Shown here: piece by piece, positions 49,020 through 61,280 of the stretch
Position numbering within the stretch: the first letter of the stretch is position 1
How the letters are laid out: each line of letters starts with the position of its first letter
From: Atopsyche davidsoni
Lineage: Eukaryota > Arthropoda > Insecta > Trichoptera > Hydrobiosidae
DNA: 64,000 nucleotides
Direction: 5' to 3'
NCBI GenBank assembly: GCA_022113835.1
Contig: JAILWY010000021.1
Location: forward strand, 5,208,001 to 5,272,000
The notes under the pieces: model-generated
The model's database searches: none
What the model saw: the letters and a program-made list of their open reading frames with translations, nothing else
Told to the model about the DNA's origin: nothing
Translations under genes and position numbers: made by a program

Positions 49020-49165
49020 CCTCCCTTATACTATCTAGTCACCTCATCTTCAACCAGTACCCATTCGTAAAACACCCTCTTTTCTGGCTCTCGGACCACC
49101 ATGCGGGGTAAATGATCCAATCTGCGAAGTCTGCCAATTTTTACTGGCTTGACTATGCTTACGTT
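49020..49165 (-). pseudogene. LINE C-terminal scrap (RT-associated tail)
   Basis: On the minus strand one frame reads VSIVKPVKIGRLRRLDHLPR then MVVREPEKRVFYEW. This resembles the segment RLRWLGHL.RM......KRVF common at the C-terminus of LINE reverse transcriptases. It is short and the assignment rests on a single motif. It could belong to the same broad group as the 41.85 kb fragment. Confidence 0.45.
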
Positions 49166-49196
49166 CTACGATGTTAAAGCGTTTTTTTTCTTTTAT

Positions 49197-49219
49197 CAAT
49201 ATCTGTGACACAGATATTG
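49197..49219. repeat. Perfect 11-bp palindrome with 1-nt centre
   Basis: CAATATCTGTG, A, CACAGATATTG. It lies in AT-rich DNA just after the LINE scrap and may be a chance or element-derived inverted repeat. Confidence 0.6.
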
Positions 49220-50719
49220 TATTGTAGATCGTTTAGTTTTTTAAATTTTAAAACCATATGTGAGTACCAAAATATATATACCAATAGTTGTACCAAAATA
49301 AAATAGCACCCATAGCTTAAGAATATAATTTTATATATTACATTCAGCTTACTAAATTTAATCCAAAATAGGTATTATAAATGTTTTCTCCAACAAAGTA
49401 TTAACATAGGTTTTTTTCACACTGTTATGTTGTGAATTATTCAAAGAAAATATGCCTTCTGGATTTTATGTCTTATTATTGTCATTATTTTGAAATCTTA
49501 CTCTTGGTTTTCTAATCATGACTTTTAGTAAGATTGGAATTTTCGATAATGATATTAATGACATTTTAAAAAAATTAAAAAGTAATTTAATTAAATCATG
49601 TATTGCGGTATAATACACTGTTTAGTATTTAATTTAACGGTAATTAAAATACAACGATAATTTTATGAGGAATCGAGCCATTAGCATAACAAATACAAGC
49701 CGTTTTATTTTAATTTCGAAAAACAAATCTTTACGGCTTAATATTTCAACTCTTGGCATTCTCATGCGACAATCGCATTTGCTTAACAAAATTAACGAAA
49801 ATTATATTTAATAGAATTGCTGTTTTATTGAGTATAAAAATTCGAAAGATAGCGGATTCTTTTATCTGCCATTCAATTAATACGTTTATTTATTGATATG
49901 GAAAATGTATTTTTAAAATAAACACAAATATTCAAATTTCCTTTGCGTAATTTCGTATATTTTATTTATTTTAGCGTTAACGACTCTCACTTTCACAATA
50001 TTTTATCGCATACTCTTACGTTAATGAGATTTTTATTTCAAATAAATTAAGCAGAACAAGCTGATATACTGTAATTTAACTGTTATATTTTGAATTGCAA
50101 AATTTAATACATTTTAGCAGCTTCTATCATTTGTGTTTAAATAACATTTTTTATAACTAAATATAATCAATATTCAAATTTTAGTTTGTATTTTTAAACT
50201 ACGTGTAACACTGGTCGTTTGGGTTATGACAACTGTTGATTTATAGCTCAATTTTAATTTGTTTCAGTATATGAAGTCATGTCGACTGTACGACCGCACA
50301 AATGGTACGCAAAACCAGAGTACTAGCTTTATATTGTTTTTGTACCATTAACTGATATTTTTCACATTTTCAACATAAATAAGTTGTGATATTTATGAAT
50401 TATTAGAAAAATACCACAGAAGTAAAGCAAAATTCAATAAACGCTTGTAACATTTTTTTTTATTTTCACATTTGGCATTTTTGGATTGAATGTCAAAGCA
50501 TATCCTTATGATAATTTATGCTTGATCTTTTTGAGAATATTTTTAATAAAAATTGTTAAAAAGACGAAGGATAATTCTTGCCTTCCACGACATAGTCTTT
50601 CGTCTCTTTCACTCGTCCATCAGTGTTGAAATTGTTATCTCTAAATTTGTATCTCTTTCTACACCTCACAAAAGCCGAAACGTAAAGCAACACTTTAAAA
50701 CAAAAACATTTAAAAATGT

Positions 50720-51010
50720 AAATTGTGCCCATTTACAAAATTTACCGTCGCATGCAGAGCGAACCTCAATCAAGCTGACTAACGACGTATTTCTAATCGC
50801 AAGGCGTTTGTATAACCTGACGCTGCCGTCATTAACGTCGGATCCACCACGCGATCTGACCGCATTAACAAGATATCTCCCGCAAGATAGGACGCGGGTT
50901 TAAGGTGACAACCGTGCGTGACGCGCTAAGAGATTTACCATCGCGCCTGTCGTCCGTCAGCCGGTCTCGTTGCTTTTTGCTCGTGTGAAAGGATCTTCCT
51001 TTTTTACTTT
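50720..51010. other. GC-rich island
   Basis: CpG-bearing sequence including ACGCTGCCGTCATTAACGTC, GGATCCACCACGCGATCTG and CGTCCGTCAGCCGG. A TTG-initiated open frame (50553-50903) overlaps the left half but has no recognisable domain. It ends about 50 bases before a hairpin element. Confidence 0.25.
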
Positions 51011-51060
51011 GCTCTGTGGCGTTTTGACGTGTATTTGAATGGTTTTATTTTTTAATCTTA

Positions 51061-51216
51061 ATATTTTAAATAAAATACTTAAGTGATAATGCCAAAGCGA
51101 AAGGTTGGCGAAACCGGTCACTAATAAAAATTAGCATGTGGAAATATCACTCAAAGGTATTTTATTTAAAATATTAAAATGGCATTACACCAAGTACTTT
51201 CTCTCTCTGTCAAAAC
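51061..51216. mobile_element. Hairpin element family, copy 5
   Basis: ATATTTTAAATAAAATACTT begins a short left arm that goes straight into AAAGGTTGGCGAAACCGG. The right arm continues GCATGTGGAAATATCACTC, ATTTAAAATATTAAAATGGC and ATTACACCAAGTAC up to CTCTGTCAAAA. The left arm has lost its inner half. No clear flanking duplication was found. It abuts another repeat at 51271. Confidence 0.8.
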
Positions 51217-51270
51217 TTCCTAACTAAGCGTAGCTAAAAACTTTTTAGTTTATGACCTCAGTCATTTGTC

Positions 51271-51553
51271 CATCTTATCTTCATCAAGTACCTATCCTCA
51301 GAGAAGGTTGGCGACCATTTTACTGAGCGTTGAGGCAGTGTTCATGGTTTTCTAAGGGAAAATAGTGTAGTGGGTTTCCGGGTCCATCTACACCACAGTT
51401 TAATATTGGACGGAAATGTCTACTTATTCCTGCCGCCCAATTGCATTATTATATAAACCTTTCCTTACAAAGCTCTGGCGTCTAGATCGGATACTCCTTC
51501 TACAACAAGCTACAGAAACAATAGCAGAAGCTCCCCCACATCGAAAAGGTACA
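51271..51553 (-). repeat. Interspersed repeat R3, copy 2
   Basis: The reverse complement of this segment matches 19445-19705 over about 250 bases with moderate divergence, including GTAAGGAAAGGTTTATATAA, GGTGTAGATGGACCCGG and CCCACTACACTATTTT. No protein homology was recognised. The family identity is unknown; a retrotransposon flank is possible. Confidence 0.8.
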
Positions 51554-52134
51554 ATGAAATAAAATATATGATTACTACAAGCACTGAAAGCAATGCAGAA
51601 TATTAAATATAAAAATAGAATTCATCTCTAAAAAACAGTGATTTTCAAATTACTATACTTTAATCAAATAAGTTGTGCCACAATGTAAACAATGTAGTCT
51701 CATTATTGATTCTATAGTTAGATTGAAGTTAAAACCACAATATATTTAAACAAAATATGATTACATCCCTTTGAAATACCTGCCTAGAGCAGGGGAAGTA
51801 CTCGGCAAGAGTTGGGCGTTATCTGTATGGGAATAAATCACATTTCGTTAGTTTCCTGTGTGTAACGGCCGGTGTGTTCTCCTCTGCCATCCGCCCCTGT
51901 AACTACGTCATACCCCATAACCTCAACCCCTATCGCCGCACTTTGCACAAATAGCATGGCTAATGTCAATCTGTGGTTCGTATTCTTCATTTGCAAATAA
52001 TACATGCATTTTTTCAAGTGCTCGAAAAAATAAATAAAACTTTTAAACATTATTTACGCGATTGCCTAGTTTCGCATAAAATCACAAAAAATTATAGCTT
52101 TAAATATATATTTAAAAAAATAATAATTTTCATT

Positions 52135-52208
52135 ATTTTCTTGTTCTGAAATGAAATCATTTATAATTTTTTAAATTTATAAATGACTTTTCAATAGAAC
52201 AAGAAAAT
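52135..52208. repeat. Imperfect 74-nt hairpin, pre-miRNA-like
   Basis: ATTTTCTTGTTCT (52135-52147) pairs perfectly with AGAACAAGAAAAT (52196-52208). A looser middle follows, then TCATTTATAA pairs with TTTATAAATGA around an AT-rich loop. Size and shape resemble an animal microRNA precursor. I recognise no known mature microRNA in it. It could equally be a decayed inverted-repeat element. Confidence 0.45.
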
Positions 52209-55200
52209 ACTTCCTGACTGGCCAACTTCAATAACAAGCTGGTTTCTTAATCAATATATAATTTAAACTATGATTTTTTCATTAACATTTTATGTTTTTC
52301 AATATAATCAATCTTATACATATTGTGTACAGTTAGCTGCAAGATTAAAGATCACTGGAATAACCTCAGTTTTGCACCAACACCCACAAACTATGTCTCG
52401 ATGCTCGCACTACCTACCGCACTATCTGCATGCCGCGACGACATCTGATTGCAGAGGAAACGCTCATGGGTCCATTCCAACGATGGGATTCCAATTCCAA
52501 CCTTTAAACTGACTGCATTTTAAAAGTCGATAGCACTTCTATTTGTATTAAAAATAAATTGAATTTTATGAACAATCATGTCGAATTGTGCTGAACTTTC
52601 ATATTATTTAAACCTGGCTGAAATAATCTTTTTCGTCCATAGACATTATCATATTTCACACATAAGATGCCAATTATTTTTTCTGCGGATGATTTTAAAA
52701 ATAAAAATGAATTGAGAGATTTCACTTGGATCTTAATATTTAGGATATAATCTGATTAATTTATACTGCTATTTCACATTAACCTTATTAAGAAAAAAAT
52801 ACTCTTAATGGCTTACCAATCAAGTTATTTTTAAATGTACACGAACTTTTATCAAACGTGCCAAATATTTAATAATATGTTTTATATTTTATTAAGTTTA
52901 CATAATTATTTTACTTTTGGGTTTTTTTTATTAACAACACACTCTCACAGTATATAAATGTAAAAAATTCAAACCAATTATTTATGGTTTAACTGTTTAA
53001 AAAAAAAATTGATTGTAGATTCATTCTTGAAGCCTTTCTGTGAAACTAATAATATATTTACTAATCATTAAAGAGTTCCGGGTCGTTCTTGGAAGAGTTG
53101 TCTTAATTCCAATTTTATAACTCAACTTTTTCAAGGTATAATCGTAAAATTAATTTGAGTGCATAATGCACTTATTATTATAATTGTTTACATAAATTAT
53201 GTTCTTAATATTTGAAGCCTTGGAAATCCACGTCAATATTTTTAAATAAATATAATGATTTTATCCGTATTTGGGATATTTGGACACATTCTTCAAAGGA
53301 CCTTCTATATGATTATTATTTATTTAATATTCCTTGTGTAAATTTGGCGTATAATTTACCAATAGAATATTCAAATGCAATTAAAATAGTATTTACAAAA
53401 TATCACATAAATTTAAAATTGTTATTGATATTTAAATATTTTATTTTTCCTAATGAGATAATTTATTCATTTATAATTAGATTACATGCAATTTATATTA
53501 GGATTAAATTTCTTAATTCATTAATTATACCTAACTGCAATATTTGACAGGGCATATTAAGACCATAACTAAAAACAAAGAAATCAAATTGAACACATAA
53601 AAATATAAGCCATCAACACATTAAGCAATTTATTTTATTTTCCTTTAAATTAAATTGAAAAAAATACTAGTGTTTTAATTCCCCAAGAAAGTTTATGTTT
53701 ACAAGGACTTTTTTTAATCGGATAATTATTAATGTGAGCTTTTATATCAAATGACGTTATGTTTTGTATTTGACATTCAAAATATATATAAACGACATGA
53801 ACCCATATCCACTTTATTCAGCCTTTATATAAATATAACACATAATTAATTTGAATTTTATAACAATGAATGATGCTGAAATATTCAATTTCAACAATTA
53901 AAACAATGGATAGAAAGCAGGTCATATGAGTATTAAAAAGAGATATTACAATTTTGTGTGACGATTCAATCACAAAGCCACCCACTCAGCAGCTTGTTCA
54001 GATCTGACGGGCCATACTTAGCCTGATGAGTTAAGATGACACGATACCGCGGCAGATGACATGAATTTATATTAAATATGAATTGATTGTTAATCGTATT
54101 TGCTTTTATGTTATGAAGGACCATAAAGTCAGGCGATATTGCCTCGATGTTTGTTGTAACATTTAATGCTCTGCCTCCTACTTTGTGCGACTCCGTCCAG
54201 AGATGTTCAATATTATCAAAATATAAATATTACAACTTGAACTAATATCAAACATTTATATGAAATATATTAGGTATGGAATCGTATCAACGCTCAACTA
54301 AATCAAGTCATTATCATCATTATCCTTTGCGTTACAATACATAATAAGTCCTGGGCTTAAAAAAATGGGTATGGGTACTGTTTTAAACGTTACTTGAACA
54401 CTTATCATTTATTTATTTTGATGATGCTGAACTAAATCACTAAAAATTGTTTCTTAAACTTTTGCACTTGAAACTAAAGAATATATAGGGTTGTATGACG
54501 TTATTTTGGCATTATTAAGCCACGATTATGGTATACTGATGATTTTTGCTCACGGCCCCACAGTTTAGAAGCTTCTTCGCTTGTTAGTCCCACGCGGTGT
54601 CAAAAGTGCCGATCGTCGAGTCAAAAATTTATCGCTTAACTATCGAAGGAGCGACGATGAAATCCAAAATTTACGATTGGAATAATAAACACACTTAAAA
54701 ACAGCCATAAAATGGAAACGTTAAATAAAACTCGGCTTTATACTGTTAACAACTTCTCAAAAAATAGCGTCAACACTGAGCGGCTCCCAACGTTTGTAAC
54801 GACAGTACATCTGAAGGTTAATTTTGTATTGGCACACGATACATAAACAGATTAATTAAAACGTTTAATTTTATGCTAATTTAGTATTTATAATTCCGAA
54901 AAATATTAATTAAAAAATACTGAAACCGCCTGTAAATTTATGTATGTCTGCCTGTCAAAATGTCAGTGAGTTCTGTCAAAATATTTCTCGATGTCTTTAT
55001 TGCGGTCGAGAAGTAAAAAAAATCAATCAAATGTATGAGAGTATTCAAGGAAATCCTCCAGTCAGGAATCACATAAAACGCATTATAAACGAACTCTATT
55101 ACCTTGGGAAAACTATTAATTTTATTAAATCTCATTAATAATTTACAATTTATTTAAGAAATAAGGTTTTTGCTAACGCAACGTATTTTAATACACAAAA

Positions 55201-58200
55201 AATAAATTATTTTGAACATTTTATGTGAAGACTTTTGGTTTTAGTAAAAGATTAATAAAACAATAAGATTTTAATAAAACAAATGTTCAATTCAATAGGA
55301 ATTTCATGAAACAATTGTAAAAAAATCTTTGTTTTATTGAAAAAAAAATTGCTTTTTGATCCTAACAGTAAAGCATGTAAATAAGAACCGCTGCTAGTTT
55401 TTACGCAATTCCACCAGCTTTGGTAGCAAGCGCAGTCCGGGTGATTTACATTAAAACCTACTTCTTCACAATATAGGAGGTAATTTCCATCGGCCACGTT
55501 TAATTATTTACATATTGGTTAGAAGAACTGACGCCGTGTTAATCGATAATGACAATTAATGGGCTGAGATAAGGAACTGTTGGCAGACATTGATCAATGG
55601 AGCCGGGCGGCAACACACGGGCCGGGGTACTCACTCCCTGTGAGGTTGTTTTAAGAAACATTTATATAATGTTAATAATAAATTTAACGCTTTACGGAGC
55701 TTCAGAGAGGCTTTGGGTTTCTTAGTGGGTGATATAGATAAACCCTTTACAAGACAAGAATTTTACTAAATAATTTAGTTGTGGTATAAATTGCCTTTTG
55801 AAGTAGTGGTTTGAAATGTGTAGCTTACGGAGTGTTTCCGGTTATATTCTTAGCTGGAGGAAATTCGCATTTATTTTATGAATTATAAAAAAATATTTAA
55901 TATAAAATAACGTTTGAAAGGTAAATTATATTTGATATAGAAGCTCTACGCAAATACCTTTGTAATTAATAGTAACGAATTGCTTCATTGGATATTAATT
56001 ATCTGATAAGCTGCCTGGAAGCATTAAAGGTCGTGTAGCAGAAATAGGGGAACGTTAAATTTCATTTAATTTCTTATTAACTATTTATTATTTGAAATAT
56101 AAAATTGATCTCTAAACGACAATTAAAATACATATTTTATTTATTTGAGATATTAAGCAAAGCTTATAGTTACTCAAGTCAGTTAAAAACAGTTAAAATA
56201 CTATTAAATCGTATATAAAAGTTATAAACAAGAAACTCTATATCGTAATATATCATGGTTTAGAATAAGTAAAATAGCCTACATCTATTAAAGGGTTGGA
56301 TTTAAAAATCCACGGAGCTTTTAATGGGCGTAGGCCATAAAATAATGTTTTTGATAAGAATGATTAGTGTCGTATTGAATACTGCATAGAATATGGGTAT
56401 ATCGACGTGGAACGGTGACACTTTTATATTTATCGGTGGTTTGTATCGTACGGACAGTGTATGCTGTAGGAGATAAACTAGGATTTTGTACATCTTGTCT
56501 TTATTTATTGCTCTTTTATGCGTAATAAATTTTGCCTGATATCAACAAAAATTGGTGCTTAACCTGCCTACGCAGAGAGTGGGATTCGCTGCCATGAAAA
56601 TGTGTCCAAATTGTAATCTTTAAATAAAAACTTTTATATGCCACGATAATCTTATGAAACTTTGTATTATGAAGTAATCTTTTATTAAATTCTTTGCTGA
56701 CGATGAATAAATATTTTTAGAAAACCCGCATTTTAATTTCACACCGGTCAGTGCTAACTTATCGTGTTAACTAAAGATACACATTAAACGTCGAGAAAAT
56801 GCCTATTTTTTGAAAATCAGGTTAGATATAAAATAGCATTTCGTACTTTAATCAAGACAAACGCATATTGGTCATGTAAGAACCGAGGCAAAGGCCTCAA
56901 AGACACGAGGGTCTCTCTTATTTCCACACGTCGATCGTTAACCATAAAACATATTTTATAAAAAAATAATTTAAGACTCAATAAAATATAAAGTATTGGA
57001 ATTAATAGAATCAGAAGCGCTATTTCTTTTATTTAGCTGTTTATAATGTAATCTCATAATAATTATGTATAAATGCATCTCAAATAAAAATATCTTTATA
57101 TTTATATCCAAATGTATAAAATTCAAGTCTAATTCAATTTATACTACCATGTTACTGTTCTTAAAAAAATACATAATATTGATTCTGAACACAAGAGAGA
57201 TGAAAAATAATTAATAACTTGACTAGTTTTTATGCAAAAAATCAGATAGCAGGTGTTTTGCATAACGAAAAAATAAACAGACTACTATTAAAATATTCTT
57301 TCATAAATTGCACACCTAAACAAGATGGCATTTTTCACTCCGGTATAAAATTTACAAACACATTAGGAATACATAGAAAATAAACTATTTGATAATAATA
57401 TATTTCGTGGAAATAAATCCGAGTATAATCACGCCAGTGAGTAAAGTTAATAGCTGCAAGTCACTGCCAGAAGCAAAGCTAATAAGTATCTAAGGCGGGT
57501 ATCGTATACACTGCAATTTCAACAGTTGCAAAAAACGGGTATAGTTTCAAAACAACCGCAATCAAGAAACACTCGCAAAAACGCGGCATTGCTTCCACGA
57601 CAGGAGGCGATCAATATTAATTCCAAATTATCTCTTTCCTTTCGCTGTCAAACCGAGGCATCAATCACCCAAAGTGACTTTTCAATAATAATATAACGAA
57701 CCTGGTGTATTTCATACAATCTGCCCGACAAGTCACAACTAGTGAGGGGAAGCATCCAATTTGGCAATCGAACGAATCGACTTTTCACAATATGATTTCA
57801 ACTCACAATACACTACTAATATTTATGAAAAAGTATTCTCATAATTGAAACATTGAAGAAAATAAAAATAGTAATTATACTTCATTTTGAATTGATATCA
57901 GTATCTTTTCTTAAAATAAACTAAGTCATTTGTAAAGCTTTTTTTTTATAATTCGTCTCACTGTTTAAACATGTTATTTTGTAAAATCGATTGATCAATA
58001 AGAAGCAACTGTCCCATCCCTAGAGCCAGCCGCATAGGCGCTCATTCACAGCCATGATAAATGATTACGAGCAGCTGTCGTCCTCTACCTCCGTTCAGAC
58101 GTCAGAGATTAAATCTGAGAGATACAAGGCTTCGCTGGCACCGCTCCGGGGTGGAAGGCTTTAGTCTCGCGGCCGTTGCTAATATCGTTGCATTTTGAGT

Positions 58201-59219
58201 TAATGCGAGAAATTTGCACCGTGCACCGTGAAAATTATACGGTAACCCTTGGCGAAATCATTTTGAAGTCACGCTGTTGCCATATGCTGTATTAAAACAC
58301 CCATAACTAATGTTAGTTAGTTGTTATAAAATAAAAATAGCATAGCATATATACCGGATACAGTAGAATATAACATTGAATTTATATTAAGTAATCTAAT
58401 AAGTATTTCATGGTGATTAAATGTGTTTTTATTACTGCCCTTTATATTGACCAAAACTTTTATATCGCATACCACATTGTGTTGAAATCCTCTATTTTGA
58501 GTTACAATACTATTTTGAATACAAATATTAAACATAACACAATGTCGTGAAATCAATGAAAGCCAATCGCTTAGTCAAAACCTCATTATAATAAAACAGA
58601 TCGGAACTCGAGATGCAATATCAAGACTTTTATAACATAAAGTTAGAAATCCGATTGGCTCCCAGCATTATTATCCATATTTCTAATGACTAGAAGCATA
58701 TTTCGATTTAAATTTGAATAAGTATAGTTTTTAAGTTCAACAAATAATAAAAATAAATTGTAAAAAACGTGATTGATACAATTATTACAATTTATTATTG
58801 TTACAAACCAAGGTTTGCGGAAAGGCAAGTTGGCGACATCATTATTAAAATCGTGCGTTCGCATAGTCCTAATGTAATTATTGACCTATTTTGATTTCGG
58901 TCGATGGATTCACTGGCCGAGACTTTAAAAAATAGCAGTATTCCAAAATACAGTAAAATTTAATAACTGCAAAACTTCTGTGGAAAAATTAGTGACAAAG
59001 CCGTGCGAATAAACCATAAAAAACACCAAAAATTAAAATACTCTATCGTTTGCAGGTTGTTGCTGCGCGTGTAGCCTGCTTAAATATGTTATTAGTTATT
59101 TACAAATACGGAAAGCTCAAAGATGAAGTATTTTAAAAAAAACTCCAACAGCGGTTATTTTCATTTTCGTTGACATCAACAACAGCAAATAGAAAAAAAA
59201 AAAAACAAACCATTACAGA

Positions 59220-59530
59220 GACGTATCGGGATCCTCAATGACAGGCGAGCGAGGCAAGGCGTAAAAATATCACTGGCTAAGAACTAAGACGACACCAGGT
59301 GCCAAAATTCAGTTTGATTGATGATGGAAGACCAGGCTCCTTCCTCGTATACAGACTGACAGGTCCTGTCAGCGTAGCTGCGATAATCCTTTGTTGGAGA
59401 AGGTGCGTCTTCTGCTCTCGCCGCGGGTAGAGGAGCGATAATTGATGGGCCCGGGAAGATGAAAGGCCGGGCCTGTGGCTCTATTATGACTGGCCAGCTG
59501 ATGGAAGAGCGTTTTAAAGGTTGCTTCTTG
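59220..59530. other. GC-rich island with minus-strand open frame
   Basis: The island includes GATGGGCCCGGGAAGATGAA and CTCGCCGCGGGTAGAGGAG. On the minus strand a frame (59284-59652) reads PQARPFIFPGPSIIAPLPAA and YRSYADRTCQSVYEEGAWSS. The composition there is unlike the AT-rich chance frames, so a small exon cannot be excluded, but I recognise no family. A conserved non-coding element is the alternative. Confidence 0.3.
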
Positions 59531-60019
59531 TCACTTTGAACTTTGAAATGATGTTTATTGGGTTTGTTTTGATTGTGAAAAAAATTAATGCGTATTTTCT
59601 TTTGAATTTTTGACTGAGATAATTTGAACTTACGAAAAAAATAAAAGCACAAATAATATTCTTTTATGTTATATATGAATGAGAGCTGTTATTTTGTATG
59701 TTAAAAGTAACTTAATTTTATTCAAACATATCTGAATTTAATAGACAAACTCAAAAAGAGTTTACCAGACTATTTTTTTAAGAATGTATATATTTTGAAA
59801 TATTAGATTAAAAAATCTACGTGGATAAATCTAAAAACATTTTTAATATTTTCAATTATTTTAATGTAATACATAAACTTTCTATTCTAGATATATAACC
59901 TATTTTTTATGTAAAATATATTGAAAAAACAAGGGGTGTTAATATCGGTCAATAGAAGCTAAAATTTTACTTTAGATGGTATGTATATCTCATCAACAAT
60001 CTTAAATAACTTTGTTGAA

Positions 60020-60330
60020 AATGCTACTGACCTCCAGCTGGACCGGATCTTTTCTAGCTAGCTACCTTTCCAGCAATCAGAGGCCTTAATAAATATCACA
60101 GAAATTACCATCTAATCTGACATGTCCCATTTCAACCTGCACAATGGCTACCGCGTTACCAACATGACAGCAGTACCCACCATAAACAAAAAGCGACGCC
60201 ATGAGCAGCAGAGAGCAATACCATAAACCTTCATAAACAGGCCCATAAAGAACTAAAGTCACCATCACACCACATTGACAATCCCATAACCCTGCCGACA
60301 GCATCTTGATCGCGGGGAGGACAGTCCTAT
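60020..60330. other. Island with four clustered CATAAA sites
   Basis: CATAAA occurs at 60181-60186, 60222-60227, 60232-60237 and 60244-60249, three of them preceded by CC. This is the Caudal/Abd-B-type core. The surrounding sequence is moderately GC-rich. The minus-strand frame at 60086-60304 has no recognisable domain. It is a candidate enhancer, inferred from motif density. Confidence 0.35.
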
Positions 60331-60733
60331 AAATATCAATATTACGGCTTCTTCAACTTTATATTCAATGATAACTCAGAGCTCTAAATTTTTAAAGTCA
60401 GGCTCGCTTTCGATGGTGGCGATCATAAAATGTTAGTACAAAAATAATAAAAAAGATCTTCTAATTCGTAGATTTTTACACTTTTTATCATTATTTTGAA
60501 GCGGAAGACATCTAAGTGCAGATAACTTGATAACGTGGAATCAATAGCTATGCTTCTCAGTAATAAAAGCGATCGAAAACGAATTATCAAATAGGTAAAA
60601 AGTTGGAAATACCTTAAATAAATTGCGATCGTATTTAAATTAACTTATCTTTAAATGGTTTATTTCCTTGTTTTTTCAATCTGTAAAAAAATTATATTTT
60701 AATGGAATTATAAATGCTAACATAATTTTTTGT

Positions 60734-60797
60734 TCCACCTACATTCGAACCTCGGATCCTATCATAGGTAAAAAGCTACTGGACCACGAGGCAATAA
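60734..60797 (-). repeat. tRNA-like SINE head or tRNA relic
   Basis: On the minus strand GCCTCGTGGTCCAGTAGC resembles an A box and GAGGTTCGAATG a B box, about 45 bases apart. The anticodon region (TTTTTACCTATGATAGG) does not form a convincing stem, so this is a degenerate tRNA-like sequence, probably from a SINE. Confidence 0.5.
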
Positions 60798-61109
60798 ACA
60801 ACAAAAAAATATGCATATAAATTCAAATAAAATTAATGTAAGTATGCAATTTGTTGGTTTTTTCATTAAAATAACAATTACTACCATATACGTGTATTTT
60901 TCACAAATTATTCACTTATAGCATACTATACTCAAATCATTCGATAAATACTTTAATTTACTCAGAAAAATATTTGATTACATTGAAGACGTCTGTTTCA
61001 GTAGCACCATGTTGCTAAACAAGCATAAAACAGAAGACAGACCTGACTTGCACGGTTTTAATATAAATATGTATTTAAATTAGTAAAATTGATTAATTAT
61101 TTATTTATT

Positions 61110-61280
61110 TTTGGGATAGATTTGGGAGGCGCTGGTCGCAAGGCGGGGGTCCTGGGTTTGGTTCTCCGAAGGGTCACCTCCCGCGCAGGCGTTATCTGCC
61201 ATCTCCGCTCCCCTCCGCAGCACAGCGCACCGCATTCTATGGAGGATGCACCGGGGAGGCGACGATTCGGCTCAGAATCA
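61110..61280. other. GC-rich island
   Basis: An abrupt GC-rich stretch includes GGTCGCAAGGCGGGGGTCC, GTTCTCCGAAGGGTCACC and GCACCGGGGAGGCGACG. An ATG frame at 61089-61322 crosses it without any domain. A weak GGTTTGGTTCTCC word recalls a B box, but no A box is visible. Confidence 0.25.

Larger units (their letters stand above)
44097..51060. other. Gene-free AT-rich block with GC-rich islands
   Basis: I see no host gene. Islands lie near 44220-44490, 45230-45450, 45740-46110, 46610-46940 and 50720-51010. A LINE scrap lies at about 49020-49165 and a TA microsatellite at 48158-48181. The stretch 46980-49015 is AT-rich with no clear feature. The open frames at 46980-47249 (minus), 48785-49015 (minus) and 50553-50903 (plus) are not recognisable. 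Confidence 0.6.

Noticed and set aside
53212..53547. 111-codon frame of I, L, F, Y and N residues
   Set aside because: It starts at TTG, not ATG, and its composition is what AT-rich DNA gives by chance.
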